A DNA stretch of 64,000 nucleotides from Anoplolepis gracilipes (GCF_047496725.1 NC_132977.1:7138501-7202500); one strand, 5' to 3'. Counted from the stretch's first letter, positions 1 through 13,184 are shown. Numbers and translations: made by a program. The notes: generated from the letters alone by a model not told the origin.

Positions 1-606
1 TTTTGGATATAAGTGAAAAGAATGAGAATGTCTAGTATAGTAAATATTAAAAGGTTGTAGCAATGTCTTACGGTACATTTGTAAAACGCAATTTTAATAG
101 AAAAAAATCATCGAATATAAAGTATTCTATAAACATCATATACAATATATTATTAATAAGTAAAATTATAGTTTTGTTAAAAAATAATTTACGTGAAATT
201 ATATATATACCTAGATATAAAATACAATAAAATTGTTTGTCTATTTTCATCTTTGAAATTTAATTCGTGAAAAGTTATTCATTGTCAATCGTGAAGATCT
301 TAAAAACTATTGTAATTATGTTGAATTTTTTCAAAGAAGATTGCCTCTAATTATGTGTGTGTATGCGCTTAAAAAATCGATAACGGAAGTTTATTGATTT
401 AAATATAATTTAGAACATCGCGTAACATATAGATATCTTAGTGGATATCTTAAGATAAATTATTTGAGGAATTTAAAATTTAATTTTCCTTTAATAAAAA
501 ATGTGTAATTGTCTATAGTTTTTAAATAGTAAAAATGGATATTCTGTTGCAAATATTAAATTTTATATTAATAGATATGTATATATTAAAAGATAATAAA
601 GTTTTA

Positions 607-656
<50 letters not shown>

Positions 657-1030
657 GAACACATAAATTCAGACTTTATATTTAATTTTATATAGTGTAC
701 TAATGAAATTTAAAAAATGTAAAAGTTATATTTATATAAGATATATTTATAATATCGTAAAATATATGTATACATATTTAATTTATTGTGTTTAATGTTA
801 AAAATAGAGTTCTTAGGAAAAAATAATCGACTTTTGTTAATAGAGCGTCGATTCCAAATTGTTTAAAGAATCCATTTTAAAGTGAAACACTCACACACAT
901 GTTTAGAATAATCGCATTCTTGTATAATCATATTTCCTTTTCAGATAGAGAAGTAATGTCCCGCTAACTGAAAACTCGCCGTTATTTATAATCTCACTAA
1001 CATATTTCGATTTTTGTTTTTCTCTTATAG
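1..1030 (+). other. Dfd: Dfd intron, 3' part
   Basis: This AT-rich sequence precedes the Dfd homeobox exon. It has no long open reading frame in the exon's frame and no YPWM-type hexapeptide codons, so the upstream Dfd exon(s) with the N-terminus and hexapeptide lie outside the window. It ends in a T-rich polypyrimidine tract and AG at 1029-1030, a good splice acceptor. A (TA)n microsatellite sits at 610-652. A 60-codon minus-strand ORF at 68-250 is low-complexity AT sequence and looks like chance. Confidence 0.85.
1008..1030 (+). promoter_or_regulatory. Dfd: Splice acceptor of Dfd homeobox exon
   Basis: A run of T and C residues leads directly to TTATAG with AG at 1029-1030. Splicing here keeps the conserved NGSYTPGMEPKRQR reading immediately before the homeodomain, which is what decides this boundary. 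Confidence 0.85.
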
Positions 1031-1707
1031 CGAACGGCTCGTACACACCTGGAATGGAGCCAAAGCGACAGAGAACTGCCTACACGAGGCATCAGATACT
1101 CGAACTGGAAAAAGAATTCCACTTCAATAGGTACCTGACGAGACGACGACGAATCGAGATTGCTCATAACCTGGTCCTATCGGAACGACAGATCAAAATC
1201 TGGTTTCAAAACCGGCGTATGAAATGGAAGAAAGACAACAAGCTGCCAAATACGAAGAACGTGCGCAGGAAGAATAATGCAAACGGCCAAGCACCGGCAG
1301 CAACGAAGTCGGCGAAGGCTTCGGCGACACGAGCAAAGTCCAGCACAGGTAACAATAATAGCCAAAGGAAAAACAACAACTCACCTTCCAGCGGTATGGA
1401 GAACAGCCTGGACTCAAACATCGGTCACGATATGAGCGAAGTTCATGGGGTCAGCACTCTTCCTCCTCCTGTGGTTCACCCAAGCTTTCAAGGTCACCCT
1501 CATTCTCTGGCTCATCTCCAAGCACAGCTGAGTCATCATCACGTGGGTGGAATGATGGACGGTCCGACGGGAGGACCGTTGGGACACATAAGTTCCGGAA
1601 GTATCAGTCCACTCGCTCCAGCTACCAGCCCTCCTGGATTGTCGCAAGTATCAGCTCCTGTACCGCCATCGGCGATAAAATCCGATTATGGACTCACGTC
1701 TCTGTAA
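1031..1707 (+). CDS. Dfd: Deformed (Hox4) last exon, homeodomain and C-terminal tail; 5' partial
   Basis: Homeotic transcription factor, nuclear, binding TAAT-core DNA with Exd/Hth partners to specify gnathal head segments (family knowledge). The exon follows the AG at 1029-1030. Its first two bases complete a codon begun upstream, then it reads NGSYTPGM into the homeodomain, so the ATG at 1054 is internal and not the true start. The homeodomain spans 1060-1239 and is complete: TAYTRHQ in the N-terminal arm, RRRRIEIAH in helix 2, and KIWFQNRRMKWKK with W48, F49, N51 and R53 intact in helix 3. The following DNKLPNTKNVRRK separates Dfd from Scr, whose homeodomain is followed by a different sequence. 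The tail is low-complexity, with basic K/N/S/A, then H-rich, then P/S/G-rich parts, and ends SDYGLTSL at the TAA at 1705-1707. No frameshift or odd residue is seen. Upstream exon(s) are missing from the window. Confidence 0.97.
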
Positions 1708-4700
1708 CATCCATTCCGGAAGATGTATTCGATGATGTAATATTTTCAATACTACACTGCTCTCCGTTGTTTCTTGTGTTCGATCGGATATTTATTGCAA
1801 ATTGTATAAACGTAGTTTGAATTTTCCTCATTACACCGTGAACGACGAGAAGAATGATCGGGCGTTATTATTTTTACATACAAATTATTTCAATTATTAC
1901 GATCAATTAATTTTTATTTAAATGAGATAAGTTCAAAATATCCAAAATTGAAAGTTTAACAAGGTTATTTTAAAAGAGAATAATGACGTCTGATTTTTTG
2001 TGAACGCGCTGAAATAAGGAAAATTTCTTTGATTTTGTGAAATTGTGGAAACTCTCATTGTGAGAAAAACTTATTGTAGCTGAGTAAAAAAAAGGGAACA
2101 CAATTCTACGAAATAAAACAGGTAATAATGTGCGGATGAAGTATAGAATGTCGTATCTCTCTTAGATGATTAACAAAAAAAATTTATTTAACAAAATGAC
2201 AAGAAACTTTTTACTTCCTAGAAAAATTTCACTTTTCCAAGACAACTTTCTATTTGTATTTGACTGAATACAAATTAATGTTATAATCTTACGTTTATAA
2301 ATATCGATTTATTAATTAAATGTGAACATTTCAATAATGCTAATGAGAAGTCTTGTCAGCATTTATTATTCACATTTCTATTACTAATTATAATTTGCTT
2401 TTCAATAATCAAATTGTTTTCCAGGTGAATTATTTTTTTTAATGCGTAAGAATACATGACATATAACATATATATATATATATATATGAAATTGTTATTA
2501 TTATGTTTAAAATACTGAGGATTTAAAAAAGAGAAGGCATTGAGAGATATTATTAATATACTTTGTAATCATACAATAACAATCAGTTTTTACTTGAAAA
2601 TTTATTTTCTTTAAATTCTCTTTATGTTGACACGTCACGTAAAAACATTTACGTCAACACTTACTTATACAATAATATACGAAATGTAAACACTACTTCT
2701 TATGTCATGCTTTGTAAGTCTCCTATGTTTTAAACATAATTTTTAAAAAATATACATATTATATGTATTCTTACATTAAAACAAATTATTATTTGTAAAA
2801 CAGTTTTAATTTTTATCAGAAAACAAATTAAAAAATTATAAAATTATAAAATTCTTTAAATTGTGGCAAGTTCAAATATTGTTAGTAATTTTAAAGTCTG
2901 ATCAAAGATTCCTGATCTCTTATATTTTGAATTTGTAGATATATTAATTTTTGAATCTATTGCACATTATCATATGCATAGAAAATGCAACATGCATGCC
3001 TTATAGCACCAAGTTAAATACATACATTCAAAGAGTACTTGGAGTGTACATATTGTGTTCATGACATGATATGACTGCTGGTTGAAACTACATTTTTATT
3101 GTTTAATTTAATATTGGATAATATTATATTAAAAATAAAATGTCATAGACAAAAGATAAATATAAAATTCTTTCTATTTTATCTTTTGATCTTATATTCA
3201 ACCACAGATGTGTCTAATCCTTACAGCTATTAAACACAACTTTAAGTCATGATGATACACATATTTATACATGATACGTATGCTGAATAGACACCAAATA
3301 CGTGTTTAACTTTATGTAATAAGGTATACATGATTCCTACATAATATACAATATAATGATGAAGCACGTACATTATGAGAGACATGTGTCATTAAGCATC
3401 TGATGTAGATTAAAAATCGGATAATAAAAAATACATGTTGTGCAAAATCAACAAAATAAATTATAAGAAAGGTCCCTTAAATTATAATGTAAAAATTTTT
3501 TCATATATTGCTGAGTGAATTATATTTGTAAATTTTTTAATGTTTCCAACATTTTCTTTATGTTTCTGAGAGATGGAATATTTTTCTCTCCTCAAGATTT
3601 ATAATGGAGATGAAATATTTTTTCTCGTCAAGACTTATAATTCAAAAATTAAATTTTAATAGATCACACGTTCTTATTATTATTTACATAATAATACCAA
3701 CATTCAAAGAAAAATTGGTATTTTATAGAATGAGAATTGTATATATATATATATAAAACTCATTATAACTTTTATGTGTGTATATATTAGTGTAAAAAAA
3801 GTTTTATTGCGACATGATATAGAAATGGTGTTTATATTTCGTATATCACATTATGTAAGTATAATTGATATTAACGTTTATATCAATACAGATTAAAAGA
3901 AAATAATTTTCAAGTAAAACTTTGATCGCGTTATTATATGATTGCAGAGTATTATTAATATTAGTAATCTTTCTTTCTCTCAATAAATCACTAATATTTT
4001 AAACATAATTTTAAAATACATATATATATATATTATGTGTATGTATTCTTATACATTAAAAATGGTTGCTGGACAAATTAATTACCGAAATATGAACACT
4101 ATTTTATAAAACAATATATTTCAAGATCTTTTCAAACACTCCTAAAAAAATAATAGAGGTATATAATTAAAGCTATCGTATTTGAAAGCATCTTTCCGTA
4201 CGGTACATTGTAAATATAATTCGAAATGATAGTATATATTTTTACTGAAAAGAAATGAGGAATGACCAATAATAATTAGGACGCAATTGCACAGGAGTAA
4301 ATCAGAAGATGTACGATTTAAGCGAGTAGTAATCAAACAATTAATGCACAGAATCGCTGTGACGATATACCAAAACAATATTATTAGATATAAGAAGCAG
4401 AAGAGTTAAACCTCTTAAGATACTTTAATTCTAAAGAATCGCGTTAGAGTGTAATTAGCGAAAAGGACGTAAAAAATAAATGTATGAGTTTCGAGATTGT
4501 TCTATAAGTGTGACATTATACCCTTTGCTATAATTATTAAATGTATATAGAGCATGTACGATAAGAAAACGTCATCGGGCACACTTCAATGCTTATGTTT
4601 ATATTGATCGTAAAGATCGATGAGAACTATACAACCGTCAAGTAAATCAATGAATAAATAAATGTTTCATAATTTACAATAACACCGTGTTTCCAAATCT
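1708..4700 (+). other. Dfd: Dfd 3' UTR and immediate downstream flank
   Basis: This AT-rich stretch follows the Dfd stop and contains no supported gene. Candidate polyadenylation signals AATAAA are at 2112-2117 and, overlapping, at 4653-4658 and 4657-4662; the last pair is followed by a GT-rich stretch. Which one is used cannot be decided from sequence, so the UTR may be about 0.4 kb or about 3 kb. (TA)n tracts lie near 2467-2487, 3741-3757 and 4020-4032. The minus-strand ORF at 4142-4378 is AT-rich with no recognisable domain. Confidence 0.5.
2112..2117 (+). terminator. Candidate Dfd polyadenylation signal
   Basis: A canonical AATAAA about 405 bases after the Dfd stop codon. It is the first canonical signal I noticed downstream, but AT-rich DNA produces this hexamer by chance often. 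Confidence 0.4.
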
Positions 4701-6367
4701 TATATATTCCCACACTCATTTAATTTCCGTCCATCATTTTTTCGTGAAACATTTTCCTCTTACATGTTATGTATGCGTGTATATATGTGTGTGTGCGCGC
4801 ACGATAGTTTCCTCGCTTTCATATTTTTCATAATCTTTTACACTATTTATTATTCTGTCAGGAAACACCGTTAATCAGCCAAGGCTAGAGCAACTTGTTA
4901 TCTTAAGTTTTGACACTATCTCTTTCTTAGGAATATTCGCATTACGTTATATTCGCAAAATATCGTTTCCATTCTAGGTTTGATAAAAGCTAGAAACGAA
5001 AGCAATATTGAACATAAAACAGGTTAAAAATAATAAGTAAATTATTTACATGGATAACATTATAACAGACATCTTAATCGCAAATATAATATAATAAAAA
5101 AATTATTTAAAGAGATGTATTATACATATGTAAAAAAAGTTTAGATATTAATATTATTTCATATATTTATTTAAATTTTGCAAACGATTTTTTCAAGTTA
5201 TTAATAAGCAAATAAAGTATTTACTAAAATAATAATTTGACATAATTATCGAGTCAAAAAAAAAAACACAAATTTTTATTTCTTGCAAAATTTAATATTT
5301 ATACCTTTGACATTGTTTAGACGAATAATTCAAATATTAACGCTTGTGCTAATTTTGTTACACATATGGCTTATCATATTTTTATCTTCTACAGTTGCAA
5401 CGGTGAGAAAAATTGGCAACGTAACTTGCGAGAAAACAGACAGACGGAAATATCATAACGGATACACATTTCTGCTTAATAGAAAAATAAGTAGCCTCGA
5501 AACGCACGCGGTATCATAATTTACAGGTATCACAGGAGCATTATGGTATATCATAGGTATTTACTGTTTCTTGTATCCCCTCCAATGTAATCGTATGGGC
5601 GCCCATAGGCACCCATGCGTGCGATGTTGCCGTACACGCGCGCATGCGCGAGCATGTGCGTGATTGCCGCAGCCCGGGGCAAGGGATAGCTCGTAGCAGC
5701 TCGAAAAGAAGGGTGGCACCCGGAAAGCGAATGGGGGGCCGCCTGTGAGAGTCCTGCCTCCGCCCATGCCGCCAACATCCCGGCCAACTGCCTAGATATG
5801 TTGCTACCAACCGGGTTCCAAAAGTCAGACATGTTATGGCGTGAACCAAGGTCGCTACTCGCATCGTACGTACTTAAAGGGAGTATTGTACGAGAAATTT
5901 TGGGGGAAGAAAATATTGATAATACTTTATCTCTGTGTACATCTTATGTACGCTCCTTATACGCTTGTCTTCTCGAATCTTTATATCTATTTGACGACAT
6001 CAAGTCTGACTTCTGCAAAAGAATCTAACGATAATAGAAGATAACTAATCTTTCCGATCGATCTTGATAACTAGATAATCCCATTGCTTTTCATTTTTCA
6101 CTTGAGTAATGAAAAGAGTTTCCATCAATTTTCTGAGAGATTAAAAAGTAAAAAAAATGTAAAGATCTAAGTGAGGTAAAGAAAAGAGAAGTAGAGCTAA
6201 CTAGTAAAAAATATAATAACCAACTAACAATTTCTGTAACCAAATATTACATGTATACAGAAAATTATATTTCAAAATATGTTTATCATCAAATATATTT
6301 CAAATATATTTATTTATAAATATGACTTACAAATAAACTTGTTAATATACGTATATATATATATATA
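4701..6367. other. Spacer with a GC-rich patch at 5540-5830
   Basis: Mostly AT-rich DNA with no recognisable gene. A patch from about 5540 to 5830 is GC- and CpG-rich and includes the 12-bp palindrome CGCGCATGCGCG at 5639-5650. Overlapping open frames on both strands cross the patch, the longest on the minus strand at 5541-5864, but none shows a domain or protein-like composition. The patch could be a regulatory element or an unannotated non-coding exon; nothing in the sequence settles this. Confidence 0.4.
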
Positions 6368-7443
6368 TTTGAAATACTTTTCTCTGTCTTTTTCTCCTTA
6401 AGCACAAATAACTTCTATTATTATTTCTAATTCAAATTTTGTTTACAAGTTGTAATCAATTTTGCATTATTATCTCGTTTAACTTTGGAATAATAGACCG
6501 ACCAAAATGTCTACAATAATTTCCAACTAATCTACATCCGAGAGAAGTTAGCGAAGGTGTTTAGCATCGAAACTTATGGTTTATCTACTCACGGATAACA
6601 AGCACACAACAGTACATATATATGTATATATATATATATATATATATCAATTAATATACGTATATCTTTTATTTTAAAATTGTTATCAAAAATTATCTAA
6701 ATCAAAAATATTATACACGTGTATGCTTCCTCATAAAATTCAAATTAAAATTTAATTTATTTAAAATTGAAGGGAATATGAGTTTGTTACTTATTTTATA
6801 TCTTGAAATTTAAATTGGCAAAAATCTATTATTTTTAATAGATAATTATAATGTTTTGAAGTTTTAATTAAAAAGAAACTGATTTATACATATAATTGGT
6901 CTAAAAGTCTATCGTTGCAAAATAATATTGTTAATGGCTTGCATATTAATTATAATAAATATATTTTACTATCGGTTCTAAATGTAATAGATATTTGCAA
7001 TTTTTTTATGGCAATCTGATGAAAAATATTTTTAATATACAATATCAAAGATATAATTTTTTAATCATATAGTATGCACTCTCTACATTCTAAAATACAT
7101 ATATTCTATCTAACGCAAGACGCGATACGATTAATAGCAAGCTTCCAAGCGAGTAGGAAGGAAGTACACAAGAGAGCCGCTAATTGCAAGATCTATGTAC
7201 TGTTGTGTGCTTGTTGTCCGTGAGTAGATAAACCATAAGTTTCGATGCTAAACACCTTCGCTAACTTCTCTCGGATGTAGATTAGTTGGAAATTATTGTA
7301 GACATTTTGGTCGGTCTATTATTCCAAAGTCAAACGAGATAATAATGCAAAATTGATTACAACTTGTAAACAAGATTTGTATTAGAAATAATAAAGAAGT
7401 TATTTGTGCTTAAGGAGAAAGAGACAGAGAAAAATATTTCAAA
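6368..7443. mobile_element. 1.08-kb element with ~250-bp inverted arms
   Basis: The left arm at 6368-6618 and the right arm at 7194-7443 are near-identical in inverted orientation. For example TTAAGCACAAATAACTTCT on the left is matched by the complement of AGAAGTTATTTGTGCTTAA on the right, and the similarity continues inward to GTACATA/TATGTAC. The centre of about 575 bp is AT-rich, has a (TA)n tract at 6618-6648, and encodes nothing visible. This is the structure of a foldback or long-TIR non-autonomous transposon, or of a local inverted duplication. The outermost shared bases read ATTTGAAATA; a target-site duplication is hard to see because the flank is (TA)n. Confidence 0.8.
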
Positions 7444-9540
7444 TAAAATAAGAAAAGAAATTGTGTAAAATATATAACACTTTTATTGATCAAGTATTAA
7501 TTGCAGTAGAAAATTATATAATAATAAATCGCTATATTACTGTTTACATTATATTACTGTTCACATTATAAAGAAAATGATTATTGAGTACAATATTTTA
7601 CCAAATATAAATGCATTCAAAGTGGCTTAAAAATAAATAATAGAAGCTACAGTGTAGTTGTGTATTTGTTTAACATAAAAAAAATTAAAGTTTTATAAAA
7701 CACTCAAATTTTTCCCAACACTTCTAATATTATTTAGAGACAATAAATATTTTTTTACCAGTAAAATACTTACAAAAACTATCTGCTCAATTATTATTTT
7801 GGAATATCTACTCAAATAATTATTTATCAATTATTTAAACTGCGCTTTATAGGAAAATATCATTTGTTGGTGCATAAATATTTATGTCATAAATAACGGT
7901 TTTGATAACAACTGTTATCGAAACCATCACTTGTGACATAAATATTAACGCTTCAATAAATACGTTCTTATCGATCCTTTTTTTCTTATCAAAATTCCAT
8001 ATCAAGAGAGAGGAGTACTTTTATTCTCTCTATTTAAATTGCCATTTATTTGCACGTGCACATATCTCTGTACACAGATATTTACCATGATGCATTTCCG
8101 GACCTTCTTTTTGCTCGCTCCTGTGTGACACCTACGCGTTCCATATTCGTTCTTAAGACAAATGATGCATGTATATGCTGGTCATTTCGTCTATATCCGC
8201 ATCATAATCGCTCCGATCTACAACCTGTACGGTGCTGAACGTGAAATGGGCAGTCGTTAAATTGCTCGTTTAGCGAACGTAAAGACAGACAACAAGAATT
8301 TCACTTTTATTAATACGCTCGTTGAAAAGTCGCGATCACACGCTTTGTATTCGGCGCAATAAAAATAATGTTTGTATATGCACTATAAGAATATTAAAAT
8401 TAAATATCAAAGCCAACACGAGCTGTAGATATTGGTGTGCACGTGTACTAAATGAAGCATTTAAAGTATTTCTTGCAATATTTTTTGTCGCTCTTCTTAA
8501 AGCGATGCGTCATATGCGGGCCAGACAAAACGCCTGACGATAAGAATGACTGAACATAAGATATATTTCTCCGAAATTCGTCTTACCATTAAATCATTAT
8601 TTATAATATCTTACAAATCAATCATATAAGCAATTCTTTGAATAGCAAAATGTAAAAATTTTAGATCACGAAACGACATATTATAAGCGCCTCATAATTA
8701 GAAACACTTCATTATAAAACAACAAAAGAAATATTTTAATTTATTGTTAGCCTAAAATAAGCTCAGCTACGTATATTTTTGCATCATTGAAAAGTTCATT
8801 GACCAAAGCAAAATTATATTCTTTAGATAAGGTAAAATCTCATAAATAGATTAACGCGTTTAAAAATTATTTGTTTATAACGCTCGTTGATATGAGGCTA
8901 CTGAACACTAGAGTGGCGATTGTAATTACCGTGTATGTATGAAAGGCTTGGAGTTTTATTCATTTTATTAATCATCATAGTTAACCTTTGGCTGAAGAGG
9001 CCTGGAGTGTCAAAAATAGAAATTAATTCTACCACGAAGAATGAGCTACAGAGAGCAACATAAAGATTACGATAAGTGCACTATAAGTACTTCTTATAAC
9101 ACAGACTTTTGTATCTAATTATTGCTTGTCATTGTTACTTACAATTGGTGTAATTATTATATAATTATTTTTATATACACATACACTTTCACATACACTT
9201 ATTTTTATATACATACTTTCAAGATTAAAGCACGTGTAAAAGCAAAGTTCTTTTAATAAAAAGAAATTATTAAAATGTACACGAGTATAAGCAATGAGTA
9301 GGTACTCTGATTAGTTTTTTAATGTCAACGTGATTAAGCAAGAATGAAAGTCCAATAAATGATAGTAACTGACAGTATATTTTTCGTAAATTTTAACTAG
9401 ATTTCTCCCATATGTAAAATAATTTTTATTATATTTTATATATAATAATTATATAAAATGTGTGGCCAAAATATATCGAACGTTCGATAAAATTATACTT
9501 TACAATTATATCGAAAATTCCAAAAGTGATGCAAGATAGA
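7444..9540. other. AT-rich spacer
   Basis: No gene, RNA or element is recognised. Short open frames at 7902-8537 on the + strand lack domain signatures and are probably chance. Base composition becomes somewhat more mixed between about 8040 and 8540. Confidence 0.5.
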
Positions 9541-10047
9541 TCTGGTGTGAACGGTCTCCATCAGATGTAATTGGAGGGGATTAACGAGTCACGACTCCAT
9601 TTATCAGCCACCGTAATTACAAAGCATCTCCCTTCCTCCCTCTCTCGCCGAACCTCACCGAACAATCCACCCTCGCCGTTTCTCCCGTGCTCGCCGCATC
9701 GCTTTCCGCTTGGATCTCGCTCTGCCGACTGACTGACATCCCCCAAAGACAGTTTCGCATCTCAAATACACATTCGCCTGTAACTAAAGATAACAGGTAC
9801 CGCCGTGTCATCGAAGGGAACCGACGCGAAATTAGATTTAAATCCACCGTACAGACGTAGCGCGGAAATGTTTGATCTTTGGGCGCTATTAATTGCCACT
9901 TCCGTTGAACGAAGATCGGAAAACGGATAAAGTTTGAGAGGGTTCCCATTGTAGCTCATTTTGATTTTGAGAAAGCAGATAATGAAACGACTACCGTGAC
10001 ACGCATAGTAGCAATCTGACGACACGCGCCGATGATTGAACGCGAGT

Positions 10048-10080
<33 letters not shown>

Positions 10081-10684
10081 TTTCTCTCGAAAAACTGACA
10101 TGGGCGGTCACGTCCGTCTCTAGAATTAATTAAAACCATCGGACCAGAGGAGAGACATGTATTTTTATCTACGGCTGGTCTCGGTGACGCGATCTACCTC
10201 CGAGTAGCTGGATATAAAGGGAGAAAGGATGCTGTGTTACTGTCATCGCGTTTCACCGCAGATAATCTTACATGCCAGCTCCAGTTCACAATGTCGTATA
10301 TCTCGTACCGTTAATTTTCGTTACACGCCTCGTGAATATTTTACCGAGATACACGTAGCTGCGATGTGAATGATATTAATGCGCGATCATTAGATTGGCA
10401 GGGCTCAAAATTTTATGGAATCGTACGTGAATTTCGCGAATTCGAGCTTGATTAGATTTCAGGTATACCTACGTCGATCATGAATAATATTGTACAATTT
10501 CCTCTTTCCTCGACTGTATTATTATCTTTTGCGCGAGCGTATCTTCAGCTTCCTCGCGTGATAATGCTACCTAAAGGTTGCGCGCCAACAACAAGCACCA
10601 CGAAGTGCCACTATTACGAGAAGCCGTCGACGGTACCTGTCGCTAGTCCGCTACCTCTGTATAGAAAAGGCAAGAGCGGAAAAA

Positions 10685-10730
10685 AGAGAAAGAGAGAGAG
10701 AGAGACAGAGAGAGAGACAGAGAGAGACGA
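10685..10730. repeat. (GA)n microsatellite
   Basis: An interrupted GA dinucleotide run on the + strand, extended by a purine-rich segment to about 10785. Confidence 0.9.
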
Positions 10731-10978
10731 AAGATGGAGGAAGGGGACAGGGGAGGGAGAGGGAAGAGAAATAGAGAATGAGAACGACAGACTGGGCGGC
10801 GCAAAGGCTTCGACTCGCAAGCCGCACGTTCATTAATCTTGATCGGATCAGTCGAGATAGCGGCGAGCTGTTTCGGAAACCCTCTCCTACCACCCCTTCT
10901 CATCAAGTCCCCTAGTACCATCGCCTCCACCTTCTCCTTCACCCTCCTGCCCCCCTCTTTTTCCCCCCCGGCGTCCTC

Positions 10979-11010
<32 letters not shown>

Positions 11011-11017
11011 TGTGTGT
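10979..11017. repeat. (TG)n microsatellite
   Basis: Almost perfect TG repeat with a single TATG interruption. Confidence 0.9.
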
Positions 11018-11330
11018 CCCTCAGCTCCTTTTTCTTCTGCACACTCCTCGAAGTCTTTCCTGCAGGACCCTGCCTTCGGGTCGGTTCGCCCGAAAGTTAA
11101 GAGCGAGGAAACCCCTGGAACGGATCGACAACGGCGAGAGAGCGCCCGAAGCTTTTAATTCCCGTCCACACGCGCTGACCAATTTCATCCATCTGAATCT
11201 CCGAGAGTACCTCTCTGAGATTCTCGGAACTACAAAACCAGGTTCACAGACAAAGACGACATTTGTCGATATTCTCAACTGTATATCGCATAATCGGTTA
11301 GCGAAATTATTAAACGACTAACTCTAACTA

Positions 11331-11900
11331 AAAGTTGACTATTGTATAGTTTAGATAAATGGTTGGAATTTTGTTCCTCTTCAGTGTCCTTTAATTCTTT
11401 TATTGAGAGATGCAAAGTAAAATATAATTGAGTCGACTTGATGTTTCATTGAAAAAAAAATATACAATTTCTTTTTACTTTATATAGCTGAAATTTTTCC
11501 TTTATAAATAGGATTTTCATTGATACGAGATTTATCTTCTTGTGTTTAGATATAGAGAAATATTAGAATATTTTATTGATGATTTACAGAATAGGGAGGA
11601 TATTAAATAATTATTAATAGATCTCATACTAATCGTTTTCTCTGTTTCTATTCTATTCGCTGCTTATATTTCATTAAAATTCTTTTTGCTTCTTTGAAAA
11701 CGTGATGGATCTTGTTTTCAATTTAGTAGAGCCCCAACTGCGACTACCATAATGCTCTGCACGATCCACTCGTAGAATAGCAATGAGCTTCTACCCTGGT
11801 TGATAGCAACTATGAATTGCGGTGGTGATCAAAAAATTTGTGCATGGAAATCGATCAGATTCCACAACAATATTGAATAATTATTTTACTACCATATAAA
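11331..11900. other. AT-rich spacer
   Basis: No gene or element is recognised. A slightly more complex segment lies near 11720-11850. Confidence 0.5.
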
Positions 11901-13184
11901 TAAATTACAATGCTTTTCGACATTGTGTCAATGCACACATATACACGTGAAAGAAATAATTTGTTTTTAATCAAATCTTTAATTTAATTTTCAGTCTTTG
12001 GCTATATAGGCTAATAAAAAAAAAAAGTTTTTTGCATAGCAGATCTCTCAAAGCTGTTATGGCAACTGTTAAGTGACCGCTAATATCATTGCTTTAGTCC
12101 GCTATAAGCATCCCTCTTCAACGCTAGTCGAATTGGGTATTAACGCCCTTCATGTAATTAATCCTATAATCCTGTAGAAACGTGTCCTGTATCCTGGACG
12201 GAAAAGGAATGATATTTATCTGGTATTTCGGTCAGGACAGTATATATAGTAATATATTGTATAATATATTGATTTATATATGCGCGCGCGCATATATAAA
12301 TTAGATTACATGTCTTTAATTTTAGTCAGTTAATGAGTACTCGTGTAACGATAAAGTGGTTTGCGTTGATTGTACTCCCTAAATTAATGTTTATCTTACT
12401 TGTGAAATTAAATTTCTTCGTCAATCATGCTCGTTAATAAATGATTCATGGGGTCACTGAAATCGACTCACGAAGTCGTCGGATCAAAAGGAACGCCGCG
12501 TATTTTGTGACGCGCAGAGAATCGCCATTTCGAGGTCCTATTCACAGCTGCTCTTTTTTCGTCCCACTCATCTTGATCTTTTGTGGTAGCGTGTTTGAAG
12601 TACGCATCGACAATGTAAGTCACAAGTTACAATTATTTACGGAACTGAAATAAAGTCATTTAAAAAAATACGTCGAGATTGACCGACAAGTACGTATTAT
12701 TCGATATGAAAATTTGACAAAAAATTTTAAGGCATTTCTAAAGCACTTTCCATTCTTCCAGAAATATTTTATTCAATTTTAAATATATATATCATAGTTT
12801 TTTATATATAAGCGTGTGATTAATATATTTCATAAATTTTTTTTATTTTGTAATAAAACCATAACAATTAAAAAGGTCAGAAATCATTGCAAAATTATAT
12901 GTATAATATTTATATTACATACATTATTTTTAGATATAGGAGTATTAAAAACTAGGAAGAAAAAAAAATAATTGTTTCAATGGAAATTAATATTATTTTT
13001 ATTATTTTAATATTAGTTTATTTTTATCATAATGAATTCTGGAAATAGAATAAATTGAAACAATATATTTTTTATTAAACTATGTAGTCAGAGATTGAAA
13101 ATTAAAGATTTGATTAAAAACTGATTATTTTTTACACGCGTACATGTGTGTATTCACACAATGTCGAAAAGCATTGTAATTTAT
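11901..13184. mobile_element. 1.28-kb element with ~130-bp inverted arms
   Basis: The left arm at about 11901-12032 reappears inverted at about 13058-13184. Landmarks are AAATTACAATGCTTTTCGAC followed by ATTGTG on the left and the complement of CACAATGTCGAAAAGCATTG on the right. The match continues with small differences through AATCAAATCTTTAATTT. The interior is AT-rich apart from a more GC-balanced segment at about 12400-12600, and encodes no recognisable transposase; a 70-codon frame at 12441-12653 has no domain. This looks like a non-autonomous DNA transposon or an old foldback element. Confidence 0.75.
12273..12300. repeat. Perfect 28-bp palindrome with (GC)5 core
   Basis: The sequence is three T, (AT)3, (GC)5, (AT)3, three A, and it equals its own reverse complement. 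The alternating purine-pyrimidine core is a classical Z-DNA-prone motif, and the whole can extrude a cruciform. It lies inside the inverted-repeat element at 11901-13184. Confidence 0.95.

Larger units (their letters stand above)
9541..11330. other. GC-mixed patch with GA, CT and GT microsatellites
   Basis: This stretch is clearly richer in G+C and CpG than its flanks. It holds a (CT)n tract at 10049-10090, a (GA)n purine tract at 10685-10730 and a (TG)n tract at 10979-11017. Several overlapping open frames on both strands, the longest at 10839-11321 on the + strand, owe their length to these repeats and to low stop density, and none resembles a known protein. Regulatory DNA or a non-coding transcript is possible but unproven. 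Confidence 0.45.

Noticed and set aside
1177..1647. Four overlapping minus-strand ORFs opposite the Dfd exon
   Set aside because: They are shadows of the homeobox and tail coding sequence, with no conserved features of their own.
5541..5864. 107-codon minus-strand ORF in a GC-rich patch
   Set aside because: No recognisable motif, and other frames over the same patch are also open. Kept only as part of a GC-rich patch.
10839..11321. 160-codon + strand ORF
   Set aside because: Contains the (TG)n array as Val/Cys repeats, has no domain, and overlaps equally open minus frames.
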